A DNA stretch of 64,000 nucleotides from Lineus longissimus (GCF_910592395.1 NC_088313.1:932501-996500); one strand, 5' to 3'; counted from the stretch's first letter, positions 35,068-46,898 are shown. Notes: generated by a model not told the origin, from the sequence alone. Program-made: numbers and translations.

Positions 35068-35205
35068 ATTTGCCCTGATTACCTTTTGTTAAGACTCTCG
35101 AACAGTGGGAATTTAGGCCTGGTGCGAGTGGGATTTTTTTTGGTTTGAAGACAACAGACCGTGTAGGGGCTGAGCGTGAATTCTTTGTAGGGGAAGAAAT
35201 CGTAT
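35068..35205 (-). mobile_element. MITE family F1, copy 5
   Basis: Reverse-oriented copy: CCTTTTGTTAAGACTCTCGA, AATTTAGGCCTGGTGCGAG and AGACAACAGACCGTGTA. Confidence 0.7.
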
Positions 35206-36360
35206 TGCCCGAATATATTTCTCCATGTGTGCGCCTAGCTTTAGCTGTGAAACGCTGACATTCGGCACAATATCTCGCTAGTCTTTCACCGCCTTCAGTC
35301 TAGCATGCTCTCAAATTCTCATTGGCATCATACATTTTCTGCTCCAGCGCAGAAACCAATAGTCGTGGGTGGATTTTTCCCGCTCTTGGTGCGAACCATA
35401 CGTTCTACATCTTTTGTGCTCGTGCTTCTACTGACATAGCCATTATCAGGAGAGTTGAACTTGATTAATCCTCAACCCACTCAGACTGGACAAGAGCAAC
35501 CAAAACTAAATAATTTCAGATAAAAAATGCGGTGCTTTTAGCAAATTAATCAGACGCGTGTGGTTTTGTGGTTTATCCCGACTGAGCTCAATTATGAAAT
35601 AAAATATTGTGGTATCATGATGTGGCGAGGTCAGAAAAGTACTGCAATATCAATATGCAGGTTAGATCCAGCGACATCCCACTCAGAAGGTGAAATATAA
35701 AGATGTAAGGTAGGGCACTGATGACGACATTCTTTAACTTTTGTGGACTTGGTGCACGTACGATATCGCTGTCGGAGTACAAAGGAGCGACATAGCTGCT
35801 GAAACTAACGTTGCTGTTGGACAAAATGTTTACGAAGGAAATAAGTCTCACTATATTGTTTGAAGTCTGAGAGAACCTGTGAGCCCTCTTTAACAGAAAC
35901 ATACATATGTATACCCATCCTCCTGGCGGTTATATCAGAACCTTCATCGATGTTCTCCTCAGTTCTTAAGCCGACCGGTAGGCGGCGTCAGGGATATGAG
36001 CCATCCGCCTCGAGGACCGACGAGGAGAGATTCCGCTCTTTCTCTTGGCTGAGTACCCCGGTGATGTCTGATCGAAAAGACAATAATTTACCCCTTGATA
36101 TTCTTCCTGGGCGAACCATTTCAACTCTTTAGTTTGACTCTAACATCAAATCACAAATTTGTCAATTTCTTAAGGCAAGGAAGTTGTAGAAGGTCGATGC
36201 AATTGACAATGTCAACATTCAACATTTTCACCAGCACCAGCTTTCAGATCGCAGTAAAAACCATCGATTGTTGTTTCTAAGTTCTGTTGGTGGTGTACCA
36301 TGGAGGTCTTGGGCATGGTTAGTGAGCCCTTTTATTTCGTTAGCCAACCTCAGAACATAA
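35206..36360. other. Intergenic, no gene recognised
   Basis: A minus-strand frame at 35615-35902 and a plus-strand frame at 35860-36132 have no recognisable domain and no good splice context. Confidence 0.4.
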
Positions 36361-36364
36361 ACAA

Positions 36365-36600
36365 TAGTACTTGGATTTAACCAAAACAATGAACATTATA
36401 CACAAGCTGGCATCCAGGTGGAAGGTAAATGAAATGCAACACTGGTTGGTATATGCCATCGGCCTGTGTATGAGATTATTTGTTGATGTGGCCTTGGTGC
36501 CACGTCTACACCAAGCGCTGAACATTTCATTTAGCTTTCACCTGAATGCGAGCTTGTCAGTAATGTTGATTCTTATGGTAAAGTCCGCGTATTGGTGGAG
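36365..36600. mobile_element. Inverted-repeat element, about 235 bp
   Basis: The left arm (36365-36440, with GGTAAATGAAATGCAAC) and the right arm (36525-36600, with ACATTTCATTTAGC) are diverged complements of about 75 bases. The 145-codon frame over it is explained by the repeat. Confidence 0.6.
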
Positions 36601-38136
36601 GGATGATGCTGTCTTGGTGACCAATCAAGATGATTTTACAAGCGATATACGAACGAGAGGGCTTGGAAATTCATATTCCCAGTGCTTTCTGGGTGCGATC
36701 CTTCACGTCATGTTTAAGCCATTACAAATTATTGATATAACCTTGGAGATTAGGCTAACCAAGATGCATGAATCTCCTACCCGATATTACCCATTAAGGC
36801 TAACCTAACAGTCTTAGGATGGGTCCCGGAAGGGGTTTTCCTCGCTGGAACGGGCTTTCGGTGGTATTTCTAGAAGACATAATGTGTGTATACGCAGTCG
36901 CCTCACAAGGTTAAACGGTCCCGAAGCGAACCAAGCTATCATGTTCAGAACCATTTTTCTGTTCGGTTGGTGTAAATGGAAGTTTCAAAATAGGCTACAT
37001 GTAATTTTCCTCTTTCCAGTTGAGTGCCTCTTGTGTTGGACTGACTCTAACTTCACAGGCTCTGTTGATTTCCACGCCATGTCATAAACGGCGATTTTGT
37101 TTCCCCCACAATAGACTTTGGAACGAGTTTACAATTCCCCATTAAGAACCAAAAACGGTTGACGAAATTGACGAAATAAGTGGCATTGTTCACTGGATTT
37201 ATAGTTGAATGCGATCAAACTACGTCATTTCCGATCGGGATTGTGAATTCTAACTTAGACGTTCACCACCAGGGGCGCTAATCAGGGAAGCGGGATAGTT
37301 TGTTTGCCTTTTTGAGTATACATGTATAGCTGTAGCTAGAGGGGCCCAAGGATGCAAATGTCAAACGATGTTTCCCCCTTCCCTAATACTAGCTCCGAGC
37401 CTGCAGTACAAAACAACATGGCACAAAACCGCGCCAAGTCTATCTGAATCCTTTAGGGTGAAGAAGTATGGAAACAAAAGAAACACTCAAGAAGGTATTG
37501 CCTTCGTAACAGTTGTAACATTTACTCTTCTATGTCTCATATCACCAGACTGAGAGTATATACAATAGTCAGGTTCTTCACTTTCCCACTATATACCGCC
37601 GGGTATCATTTAAGACGGCCCAACACCGCCTCTCCTACTATTTAATAATATCAGAGTCTAGTAATATGCTTGCAGGGTAAAATATTACTTTGTAGTAGGT
37701 ATCCGGTCTCCTCTTAAATAGCAAGGCCTATTTTAAAAAACCAAACGTAATTTTTGTTTTGCTTGGGGAGACGTTTTTTTCGTTTGCAATGACAAGATTT
37801 CGCTCTTGTAAAGCTTTTGGGTTCACTGTTGTTTGCATCGCTAAAGGTCTTCATAATACATTTAAATCAAAACAATAATACACAGGCAAAAGTTTCCATC
37901 ATAATATCGATGACGGAGATTAACCATCGTGAATTCTATCATGGGCCATAGGTTCTATCATCCTATCATAGAATCGCTAGTAGCAACACACGGCCGTATA
38001 TCTACAATGGGCCCTTTATCGATTCTATGATAGACTATGATAGCCTCCATCATAAGATTTTTGACGGGCCAGCATGAAATATCATTTGAACTGGTCGTGA
38101 GCTATTATAATTTTCCAGAATTTACTCCAAAGGTTT
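36601..38136. other. Intergenic; imperfect inverted repeats near 37.9-38.05 kb
   Basis: Around 37945-38050 the motif GATTCTATGATAG and its complement occur several times facing each other, with CATCATAA at both outer edges (37898, 38050), suggesting an old fold-back element. No gene recognised. Confidence 0.45.
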
Positions 38137-38240
38137 TTTTCCCTCACCTCGCAGTTAAAAGAATTCAGGCCTAGCCCAATACACGGCCAATTGTCTTTAA
38201 ACAAAGCCCGCTCGCACCTAGGCCTAAATTCCCAATTTTA
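38137..38240 (+). mobile_element. MITE family F1, copy 6 (3' truncated)
   Basis: Starts CCCTCACCTCGCAGTTAAAA and continues through AAAGCCCGCTCGCACC, then breaks off after AAATTCCCAA. Confidence 0.75.
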
Positions 38241-38717
38241 TATCGATGAAACAGGACGACAATTACATATGCACATCAAGGAACATAAACTTTCAGTCTC
38301 AAAAACACATTCAAAATCGGAAAAGCCATCAAAGAGATAATGAGTCTAAAATCCCCAATAATGCTTTGTTTTATATTACTCAGTCAAAGAAATGTTCCTC
38401 TTTATTCCCGTCTTAATTCGAAACGAACGGATATACTGCTCTGTAAAAGTGTCACACCCCGGGGAGTTAGAGTTTAACTTTTATCTAAGTAGTAAAATCC
38501 TCCAATCACAGTTACAACTATCGTAGTAAATATCTAAAAGCATCCATGAGGCCCAGACAAAATGATTGTAATCCAAGAGCCCTTGGTACAGATACAAATG
38601 TATTTTATTTTGATCAATTGTTTTATTTCCATTAGAAAATATTTGCCCGTGCTCAGACCCCCCCCCCCCCCAAAAAATAACGTAAAAAAATGACAGGGCT
38701 TCAAGGAAGAAAAAATT

Positions 38718-38838
38718 CCAGCTCGCACCTGGGCCTAAATTCCAATGTTCTACTGTCTTTTCAAAGGGTTACCAGTGCAACTTTTGATAATATCGACCCC
38801 CACGGAACAGCTTGCATGGGTGTCGATAGGCCTAAATC
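38718..38838 (+). mobile_element. MITE family F1, copy 7 (5' truncated)
   Basis: Begins in the core at AGCTCGCACCTGGGCCTAAA and runs to GGGTGTCGATAGGCC. It follows a C14 run (38658-38671). Confidence 0.75.
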
Positions 38839-39637
38839 ATCAAGAGGTAACAAACGTTATGATTTGCTGAGACGTAATTAGCTGACCTTGGAGACGTAAT
38901 TAGCTGACCTAAGAAGACCAGTTCCGATCGATACCTCCGTGGTTTTAGCCTGGTTGGTGGAATGAGGCAGGGCACATCCGGCGCTGGTGGTGCTTGAGAC
39001 AAATGAGATTTTACAGTGATCATACCTGCACGAATTTCTTTGATGTGACTTCTGAAACCTCATTGGAGTAGACTGCAATTATAGATCGTCGCTGATAGCC
39101 ATTAGTGACCTTTCGCAAGCACGACAGAGTTAAGCCAAGATGCATCTATTGTACGCGCATACTTACACAATAGAATGATATTTACCAATTGCACTCGCTG
39201 GCCTAACCAGTGATTGCCAAAGCTCAATTAGGCAGGTTTCGCTGCGCTTACGAAGAGCTATGATGTAGGTTTCCTGTTTGGTGGAAACTTACAGTCACTG
39301 TTAGGTTTCGCGACGGCCCACGCAATACGATAGTTATATCACACGTCGCTGCAAGAGAAATCTCTTAAAACACTTCATATTTTTCTTTACCCGACGGGAA
39401 AGTTTCATGAACGTCAATCATCCTGATAGAATCATCCTTATTCTTAGTAAGGATACTAAGTTGTCAGACGGCAGCCTTAACTACTGTTTCATACGTGGTT
39501 GCCATGCGGACAAGGCCAGGGAAAGGATAAGGCCAATCTCGAGGATGCACGAAGCGCAGGCATGACAGGCCTAGCTAATTATTACGCAAAATAACAAGCC
39601 ATTATGGAAGAATTGAGCGAATTTGAGAAATCGACGG

Positions 39638-39716
39638 ATGCCATTACATGTTACTAAGTTACTTATTGTCACTTTAGTTGCAGCATTGGGTATTCCGACA
39701 TCCGGGGCTGTCGCTG
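39638..39716 (+). CDS. Candidate signal-peptide first exon
   Basis: ATG at 39638 opens a frame that reads as a good secretion signal (MPLHVTKLLIVTLVAALG, then small residues and GAVA), and meets a possible donor GCTG|GTAATG at 39717, leaving phase 1. Phase-1 introns just after signal peptides are common in animals, and ACE here has the same arrangement. I could not identify a second exon. Confidence 0.3.
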
Positions 39717-39858
39717 GTAATGTCATCCTAAACACTATACACGGTAATTATGTAGTTTTATGTTATATCGCACTGTATCATCGCATTCTTAGCGTCTCGG
39801 TATGTTTACCGATTATACTCCGTTCGCGTTTGATAAACATTTAGTTATATGTAAGGTA

Positions 39859-40129
39859 AAGTGTTTTCAGATAGATCTGGACAAAGGTTCTTGGCTGACC
39901 TCTTGTCACTAGTCTGTAATAGTGCACGTGATCACAAATAGTCATGCTACACAGCCGGTGTGATATGTATATAGTTGCCAGGCTCTTGTTGACACCGTGA
40001 AATAGCATTAATTAGGCTTACCAATGATAATCTAGTGTTGTGCAATACCAATTTCTGTGGGTAAATGTGATCTGGTCACATTCCTGAGTTTAGCTAGTAC
40101 CTTTGGCCAGTACGATATGAAAAACACTA
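39859..40129 (+). mobile_element. MITE, TAGTGTTTTTCA family
   Basis: Left end AAGTGTTTTCAGATAGATCT and right end ATATGAAAAACACT are inverted repeats. The interior is collinear with the 56367 copy (GGTTCTTGGCTG, CACTAGTCTGTAAT, TGACACCGTGAAA). Confidence 0.85.
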
Positions 40130-40655
40130 TACACCTTTCCAGAAATGGGGCGCTGAGTGTCCGAAATAGTGATGTCATAAGGGGAAACTAGGCCTTATGG
40201 TGGAGGGACAAAGGAGATAGTCATGGTTGACCAACACACTCGAATGCCTTTAATGACGGACAAGGGGGAAAAAGATTATAGTTCCAATGTAAGCCACCAA
40301 TTTCGGGAAGCATGTATAAGTTGGTACAATTACAGACCTCGTGAAATTATAGCCTCAATGTGTACTGCCAGCTGGAATGTTATGGGAGTTATCCACATCC
40401 AAGTGGGTAATATTTCTTATTGCACCTGGTATATGAAATATCTTTAGAAACGGCCTCCGCTCGCATTCTACTTAATAATACTTCGTGCTTATTCTTGTCA
40501 AATAAGAGTTCGTTTACTTTGAGTATGTGATATTAAATTGTAACTTGGCAAGAGGAGATTTAAAGCGGTTTGGGTAGCCCAGCGGATGGCTTCACCGTAT
40601 AGGATGAAATCATCGAAACGGAACGACATTGTCGAAAAGAAACCAAAACGATAAC

Positions 40656-40751
40656 ATGAGAAGTTCTATGGATTTCAAGAAGAAGCAAACTCAGCCATGT
40701 TTCAACAAATCGATATTGCCGTCAGAAATATGGGCAAAGATATTCCATTAT
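40656..40751 (+). pseudogene. F-box-like N-terminal fragment cut by a MITE
   Basis: From ATG 40656 the frame encodes a short basic leader and then LPSEIWAKIF, the diagnostic start of an F-box (LPxEIxxxIF). F-box proteins bind SKP1 in SCF ubiquitin ligases, and this motif is normally near the N-terminus, as here. The frame runs into the left end of MITE copy 8 exactly where the F-box should continue. Past the MITE (after 40972) no convincing continuation is visible, so the gene is probably broken. A chance match of about ten residues cannot be excluded. Confidence 0.4.
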
Positions 40752-40972
40752 GTTTTTTCCCTTTACCTCGTAGAGAAAAGAATTCAGGGCGAGTTCAATA
40801 CCATGAATACACGGTCCATTGTCTTTAAACAAAGCCCGCTCGCACCTAGGCCTAAATTCCCATTGTTCTGCTGTCTTATCAAAGGGTTACCAGGACAAAT
40901 CTCGACCCCCTTGAAACAGCTTCAAAGGGGTCGATACGTCAAAATCAGCAAAGCCAATTTACCGTAATGTCA
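40752..40972 (+). mobile_element. MITE family F1, copy 8, full length
   Basis: About 221 bp. Left end CATTATGTTTTTTCCCTTTA, right end CCAATTTACCGTAATG, with the family core between (TTGTCTTTAAACAAAGCCCG, AAAGGGTTACCAGG, TCGACCCCCTTGAAACAGC). It interrupts the F-box-like frame. Confidence 0.8.
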
Positions 40973-41334
40973 TTTTCCGGTTCGCTCGTCTGTTTTTGAT
41001 AAAGCGAACTTGATATCGAAACACTACTGTCAAAAAGCTCCCATTGGTTGGAGACCCATTGATTCGTAACGAGATACTAACTCAATAGAAACCAATCTTC
41101 TTCGACCTTTGGAAAAACTTTGGTGAGTTCAAAGGCGGATGATTATCATGACAAAGAAGATTAAACTAACCGGAAATATCGTCCAGCAAATAACTTCCTG
41201 AAGGCATGTTGCGAGATGACCTCTATTTTTCAATACATTTACCCTGTAGTCGGAGGAGTTAAAAACACATTGCTCATTTGACGTACTAAATACAGGCAGA
41301 TGACGCTCAATCAGCGCCCACGTTGTCAGAAGGA

Positions 41335-41412
41335 GGAGCCTCGTAGCCTGGTGGTTAGCACTGCGGGCTACCCGGCAATAAGGCTGATGTTCCGATCCCG
41401 GCGAGATCACAG
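41335..41412 (+). mobile_element. tRNA-like sequence (SINE head or tRNA pseudogene)
   Basis: An A-box TAGCCTGGTGGTTAGCAC and a B-box GTTCCGATCCC are at roughly tRNA spacing. The flanking stems do not form a proper acceptor arm, so I do not call a functional tRNA. Confidence 0.45.
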
Positions 41413-42433
41413 AATTTTTATCATGGATAAACCGGCGTGGAATCGATAATCTAAAATTTCCCTCGGTCAGACAGCCCTCCAAGGTTCCTCATTTATATCT
41501 AGTGTCTATGCCATGGCAAGTAACTTACTCCACCAAGTGGAGAGACCTGTGGGTAGCTCACGTGGACTCTCTGCCACACTCTGATCGGCCTTTAATCAGG
41601 GCTACATGTTATATGTCATTCATAGCTCTTCGTAAGGGTTGCGAAACCTGGCTACTGTTTATTTACTTAAACTTCACGTAGTATTCTGAAGTGGAACGTG
41701 CCATGACAATGTCTCTGTGATGATGTGACAGTGATGATGATATTCCCATTGCCTTTATCAGTCATGTCAACAATCCAATAATTGCCGTTCTAACCAGGTA
41801 CACCCTTTGATTAAGTTCAGAGGGTTCGTGACACTCTGGTCCCAACGAGAAAGTAGATCTGACGAAAGGTCATCCGAAACCTTCTTTACACACGTATACA
41901 ATCTGGCACGGGTCCCCATTTTGCGAGTTGTTGCCATTTCGGGCGACAACCCCCTCGAAACTCCCCGATTCGACTATGTAGATCGGCGTATGCACGTAAA
42001 TACACTGGAATATGGGGGACCACCTCAGACGTTACACCGGCAGTTTTGTGTTTTCAGACTGTCACTGAGCTCTCTTTCCTCCTTTCGCAAGATGTACGTT
42101 ATAATTAATTCAATCAGCATATTCCTTGATGTTTATTTGTTTAAGCTGAACATGAATGCATCTTAATTAAAATGACCTGTCTATCAAATTACCTTTATTT
42201 GCCCCGCTTACGTGCGAGTTACATGGCCAGGTTTCGGCAAGGTTGATGAGCTACGGGAACAACGAAGTGATGTCGTGATATGAGATTGGCTTCGTCGTGC
42301 AAGACAGAGAATAGGCAGATTTCGCAAGGCTTATGAAGAGCTACTGTTAAACCGGCTAGTTTGTATGCCGTAGATCATGGAGGAGAGACGAACGAGTCGT
42401 AAACACGTTTATTCGAAAAGAAAGAAACTTACC

Positions 42434-42642
42434 CGTTTGGGGTTGGCGGGATCGGTGTCGTCTAGGCTGGTGGAGATGAAAACAAGACCCAGGATAGAAT
42501 TGGTCCCCGGCTTATAAAGGATCTCCAACGGAAACAATATGACACCCGTGAGACCAGGACAGATGCACCCAGCCCGCATCCAACAATTCTTAAAATGTGA
42601 CAGCCGGGTACCGATACCCGACAACTGTCCATTACTCTTTTT
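42434..42642 (-). repeat. 200-bp tandem duplicate, copy 1 (possible 70-codon exon)
   Basis: This segment returns at about 43147-43338 with few changes. On the minus strand copy 1 reads open for 70 codons from a weak acceptor at 42643 to a good donor, CGG|GTAAGT at 42432, and includes a hydrophobic stretch (CICPGLTGVILFPLEIL). Copy 2 has a 1-base deletion in that frame and ATGAGT in place of the donor. It may be an exon with a decayed duplicate, or a non-coding repeat. I recognise no domain. Confidence 0.45.
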
Positions 42643-43146
42643 CTGTGCACCCTCCGCTTCATCGGAAATGATGACTTTAATGACTGATTCGCTGAGAATG
42701 TCTATTCGTTACACTGCTTTGTCGCAAGTCGAGTTCCATCTCAAATGCATGACATCACGTAGTCGTATCCAAATGTCCTGAGAGGTTAATTTCGTATTTC
42801 GTTGTGGCGGTCGCCGAACTATGTAGATTACGTTTCTGTACCTCGATCCTGAAGACCCCTGCATGGGTGTATGTTGATCGCGCTCCGCTTTTCCGGAAAG
42901 AGCAATTATGTGGCGAAGGACAGGAGGTACCAACATGAGAGCGAGACCATACAAAGCTTGTATGCCGACCGACAGGGCATGTCGATTTGAAAGGAATTTA
43001 GTCTAGGCAGGCTCTCCCGTGGTTTCACCCGAGTCGTCGGATGATAAGTGGTGGCCATCTTGGAACTGGTACAAAACTGTCTTGCGGAGGTCACCAAAAC
43101 AAATTCTAACGGTCAAACTGGTATTTGGGAGACTCATCCGTGTGGG

Positions 43147-43338
43147 GTTGCCGGGACCGGTGTCGTCTAGGCTGGTGGAGAAAAAACTAGACCCAGGATA
43201 GAATTGGTCCCCGGCTTATAAAGGATCTCCAACGGAAACAATATGACACCCGTGAGACCAGGACAGATGCACCCAGCCCACATCCAACAATCCTTAAAAT
43301 GTGACAGCCGGGTACCGATACCCGACAACTGTCCATTT
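43147..43338 (-). repeat. 200-bp tandem duplicate, copy 2
   Basis: Shares CCCGGCTTATAAAGGATCTC and GGGTACCGATACCCG with copy 1. Relative to copy 1's open frame it carries a 1-base deletion near 43180 and lacks the GTAAGT donor, so if copy 1 is an exon this one is dead. Confidence 0.7.
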
Positions 43339-43770
43339 CTCATTAGACTTGAAAAGAATATTGAGCGTACACAACGAACGACGAAGAGAAAGTTTGTAAA
43401 TAAATTTTGTAGAGAATTTTCTTTAATGAATGTGCTGTAATTCGGTACAAACGGCATAAAAGAACATTTCTGATATTCGTCAAACTTCCAGAAAGATACT
43501 TTTTACTAAAATTGAGTAGGCGAAGGACAAACATGTTGACGGATTCGATTCATCCCATGATAATTCCGTTAAGCGTCCCGCGGAGAGAGTATGCTAAAGA
43601 TAGCATGTCAGCGGGATTCAACAGCCGTCAACGCTGAATCCGATCGATTTTCTCAGAAGTACGTGGACGTAGTTTTTTATCACCTCAATCGATACTCTAA
43701 TACCTTGAAATTCGATGCTTACCAAATAAGAAAACAAACAAAAAAAGTTTTTGTTGCACGTTACCGATAA

Positions 43771-43942
43771 GGCCGAAGTTACATAGACCTCATTCGTTCA
43801 TTTACCACGAGTCACTTTCCGGGTTTTTCTTTCATTCCTCGGTGAATGCACGCCACAAGGCCGTGCATTCACAGGGGAAAGAAAGCAAAAGGGGAAAATG
43901 AGTCCTGGGAAATGAACGAATGAGGTCTATGTAACTTCGGCC
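43771..43942. mobile_element. 172-bp palindromic MITE with TAA target duplication
   Basis: GGCCGAAGTTACATAGACCT at the left end is exactly complementary to the right end. Pairing continues inward to a loop near 43848-43866 (GAATGCACG/CGTGCATTC). TAA flanks both ends (43768-43770, 43943-43945). Confidence 0.9.
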
Positions 43943-43945
43943 TAA

Positions 43946-44165
43946 GGCCTCGATTATATTGAGTTCACGTTGTCACGTGTAACGTGTCACTGTTCACTTT
44001 TCATGCGTGACATGAAGAATGAACAAGTCATTTCCAAAGAGCGGGCTACATACGATTCACGATGTCACTTTTCATCCTCACGCCGTGTATTCAAACCCAA
44101 GTCGGTCAACTCGTGACAAGTGAAACATGACAAGTGACAACGTGACGCACTATATAACTTCGGCC
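43946..44165 (+). mobile_element. MITE family F2, copy 1
   Basis: About 220 bp. The core contains AGAGCGGGCTACATACGATT and GACAAGTGAAACATGACAAG. The right end, complement of GGCCGAAGTTATATAG, is nearly that of the adjacent 172-bp element, so the two are related families side by side. Other copies: 50029-50128 (reverse), 50140-50358, 50921-51136 and the array at 61380-62045. Confidence 0.85.
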
Positions 44166-44288
44166 TTTGTTGTCGGTGGCAGTTCATTCTCCGAAGAAGA
44201 AGTTTCGATGAAGTTTATGTCTTTTTACCGCTTCACGCGCCGCATGTACACAACCACTTTGCACCTCCAGTATCCGATCAAGCATTGT

Positions 44289-44423
44289 CCGTATAACCCT
44301 TTGATAAGACAGTAGAACAATGGGAATTTAGGCCTGGTGCGAGCGGGCTTTGTTAAAGACAATGGACCATGCACTCGGTGAGGCATGACTTCTTTTACCT
44401 GTGAAGTAAGGGGGAAATTAACG
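44289..44423 (-). mobile_element. MITE family F1, copy 9
   Basis: Reverse copy with AACCCTTTGATAAGACAGTA, GCGAGCGGGCTTTG and AAAGACAATGGACCATG. Confidence 0.75.
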
Positions 44424-44810
44424 TACTGATCTTACGATTTGCAACTTCGTCAAAACATGTTTCAGCAATAGTCGGATACTGTGAACATTCGTCCATTCCA
44501 CCTCGTTGCTGTTTTCCTTGACCCTCCCCCCACCCTCTCGTTTGTTTCTTTAACTTATCACATCGTTTGGCATATTAAGCGAGCCCTGATGACTACTTCA
44601 TTATTTCCGCTTGTCAGTTGCCTCGCTAATCACGGTCGGTTCAGAGTCGCTTCCTATCAATTACCGGCCGTGATGACAATCGATTCATCGACGCAGACTT
44701 CTGATTTGGTGCACTTTATCACGTCTTAATAATTATTTACAAAGAAACAGGTCCATTCAAGAGGCAATGTATTATCCATCTCTGCAGAAAAGGTTTACTG
44801 TACTTCTGCA

Positions 44811-45045
44811 GGCGCTCTCGTGAAAGGAAAAACATTTAAAAACTCCTCGAGCGGATTCGAACTACGAACCCTAGCACACGATCCTTACCGTCTTACCCAC
44901 TATGCCATGAGGCGTTGGTGTCAATGAACATATTTTTTGGTTTTTAATTTCAAGTACGAGCACGTGAAACATATCGGACGGGCGGTCGTGTTATCTAACT
45001 TGGCCGTAAGGGTTTTTATACATGCCTGTCAGCTTTAAGTTAACG
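44811..45045 (-). mobile_element. tRNA-derived SINE, copy 1
   Basis: On the minus strand, A-box TGGCATAGTGGGTAAGA (near 44900) and B-box AGTTCGAATCC (near 44852) are present. Sequence on both sides (CGCTCTCGTG, GGACGGGCGG, CTAACTTGGCCGTAAGGGTT) is shared with the copy at 48054, which defines an element wider than a tRNA. Confidence 0.7.
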
Positions 45046-46718
45046 GCAGCGTTAGTTACAAAGGTTGTTTTGAACAACCGGTGTGCAAGGGATAGTAGTC
45101 CTAGGGCTGATAGTCCTTGTAACAATAGCCCGCATTGCTAAATGTTTTGGTTAGGGTTAGCGGTACAATAGATCATGCTGCTTATTTGGTCAAATACAAT
45201 GCTACCGGACTATGACTCCAGGGGGACTATATCCGCTGTCACACCGGGCATGTTTAAGTCTCGTCATCCTCGGTTGAATGGCGCAAGGTTCCCGGATGCG
45301 AGCGGCGAAAAACATTTGTGTGACGTCAGAATGATGTCATTTTGTAAGGAAATATAGCCATCTAAAAATAAATAAATGCAAGTTTATACAGAGACATCCC
45401 TGGATGTTTTGGCTCACAAATGAAGACAATTTTTTTTTGGAATCCATGGAATACTTCTGATGGGTAATCCTTTATCGATAGAAAAATCTCCAATAACGGA
45501 ATAGGAATCATGCGGTGGCCAACCAATCGGAATGAAATGACCCAAAAGAAACGAAATGGGCGATACCAAACGAAACGATACGAAATGAACTAGCTACCAA
45601 TACATAGATCTTTCGAATTGAATTAGAAATAGCAAATAGTAACTAAGGAAATTCTGAACCATGACTCTTGCTAAAGATTAATTTCTATCGCGAATACAAT
45701 GTGGAATATAATGTAACATACGGTTGGTCGGAGACGATTTTTCGATATTTCAAAATTCATGATAACAAAGTGAAAGACGATTACTGTAAAACACAAAGCT
45801 GCGGACTTGAGCATGACTCCTACTGAACAAATGGTTCTACGTATAATCAATATAAAGTACGAGGCGCCATCGTCAACTACGAACCTCCATTCGGACAACG
45901 GGAATGCTGATGTCATTTCGACAAGTTCGTTTTCATTTCGTTTCGTTAGTTTCATATCGGGTTTCATCATAACCTCCAAATCGATATGCAGGAAGACAAT
46001 TCTGGTCATGGGTTTCAAAGTCATCTTGTTTGATAGAGTCGAAATGATGGCCACAGCATGATGGCCACGATTTCATTTATTTTTATGTTCTTCTTTTTAT
46101 TTAAGGTTTCGTTCTGCCAAGAGACGTAGAATGGACAGATGTATCCAGTCGTAGTCGATATATTGTTGTCAACACGATATTTCAAACTTACAGTCCATTT
46201 CACAAAGAATGGCACTCTTATTTTTAGGGAATTTCATATAGAAAATTCAGCAGTTGAACAAAATGTTTTTTTATTTCATTTGAAACTCCGGACTCGAATC
46301 GGACAATATATCAGAACGACCCATACCGAAACATTACCCCAACAAATATTGGCGTATATCTGGGTCGGCACAAGAGGCTGCATCTAGGTTCCATACAATT
46401 TTAGCTAATGCATCCAGGAGAATCAAATTTCGAGCCTAGCATGAGCCGAATGAGGCAGACCTCCGAATTTACCAGGTGTGACTTGTCCCGAGATGCGTGA
46501 TTTTTTAAAATTGCCGAAAAACATCGTGTTGCGTGACGGAAACTCTTGTTCATCTGATAGTGAGCTTCGTTAAGCACGATTTGCATCACGTAGAGAAAAA
46601 AATGCACCAATTTATTCTGTGGGTAAAAAAATTGCAAAAATGTGCATGGACTGATTTCCTTTGTGCGTTACTAAGCTACCGGGGGGTTAATCTACCTCGG
46701 AATTTAGTGCGTTTGATG
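45046..46718. other. Intergenic; membrane-like minus-strand frame at 45671-46054
   Basis: The 127-codon minus-strand frame at 45671-46054 has SEWRFV, then LIIRRT, then about 20 hydrophobic residues, an order reminiscent of the pre-M1/M1 segment of Cys-loop receptors. I found no Cys-loop or M2, so I do not annotate a gene. Nothing else recognised. Confidence 0.35.
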
Positions 46719-46898
46719 CCGGTGTAATGTTTTTGAGTGTTTCTGTTTTTGAGTGTTTCCCCTCATTGTTTGGGAACGCTCAAAAATAGATTGACGAGTT
46801 TTTCTGTGTATCCCCCCTATTGAAAAGTCGTGGTCTCTCTAGCTGCCTATTGTTTGGAAACACTGACACATGGGGAACAACCACAGATGTTACACCGG
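46719..46898. mobile_element. 180-bp MITE with CCGGTGTAA ends
   Basis: The ends CCGGTGTAA and TTACACCGG are perfectly inverted. Inside are GTGTTTCCCCTCATTGTTTG and its diverged reverse near 46848. Partial copies occur at about 53693-53780 and 42000-42040. Confidence 0.75.

Noticed and set aside
44842-44917. Functional tRNA gene on the minus strand
   Set aside because: A- and B-boxes are present, but the acceptor and anticodon stems do not pair well, and a second copy with long shared flanks shows that it is a SINE.
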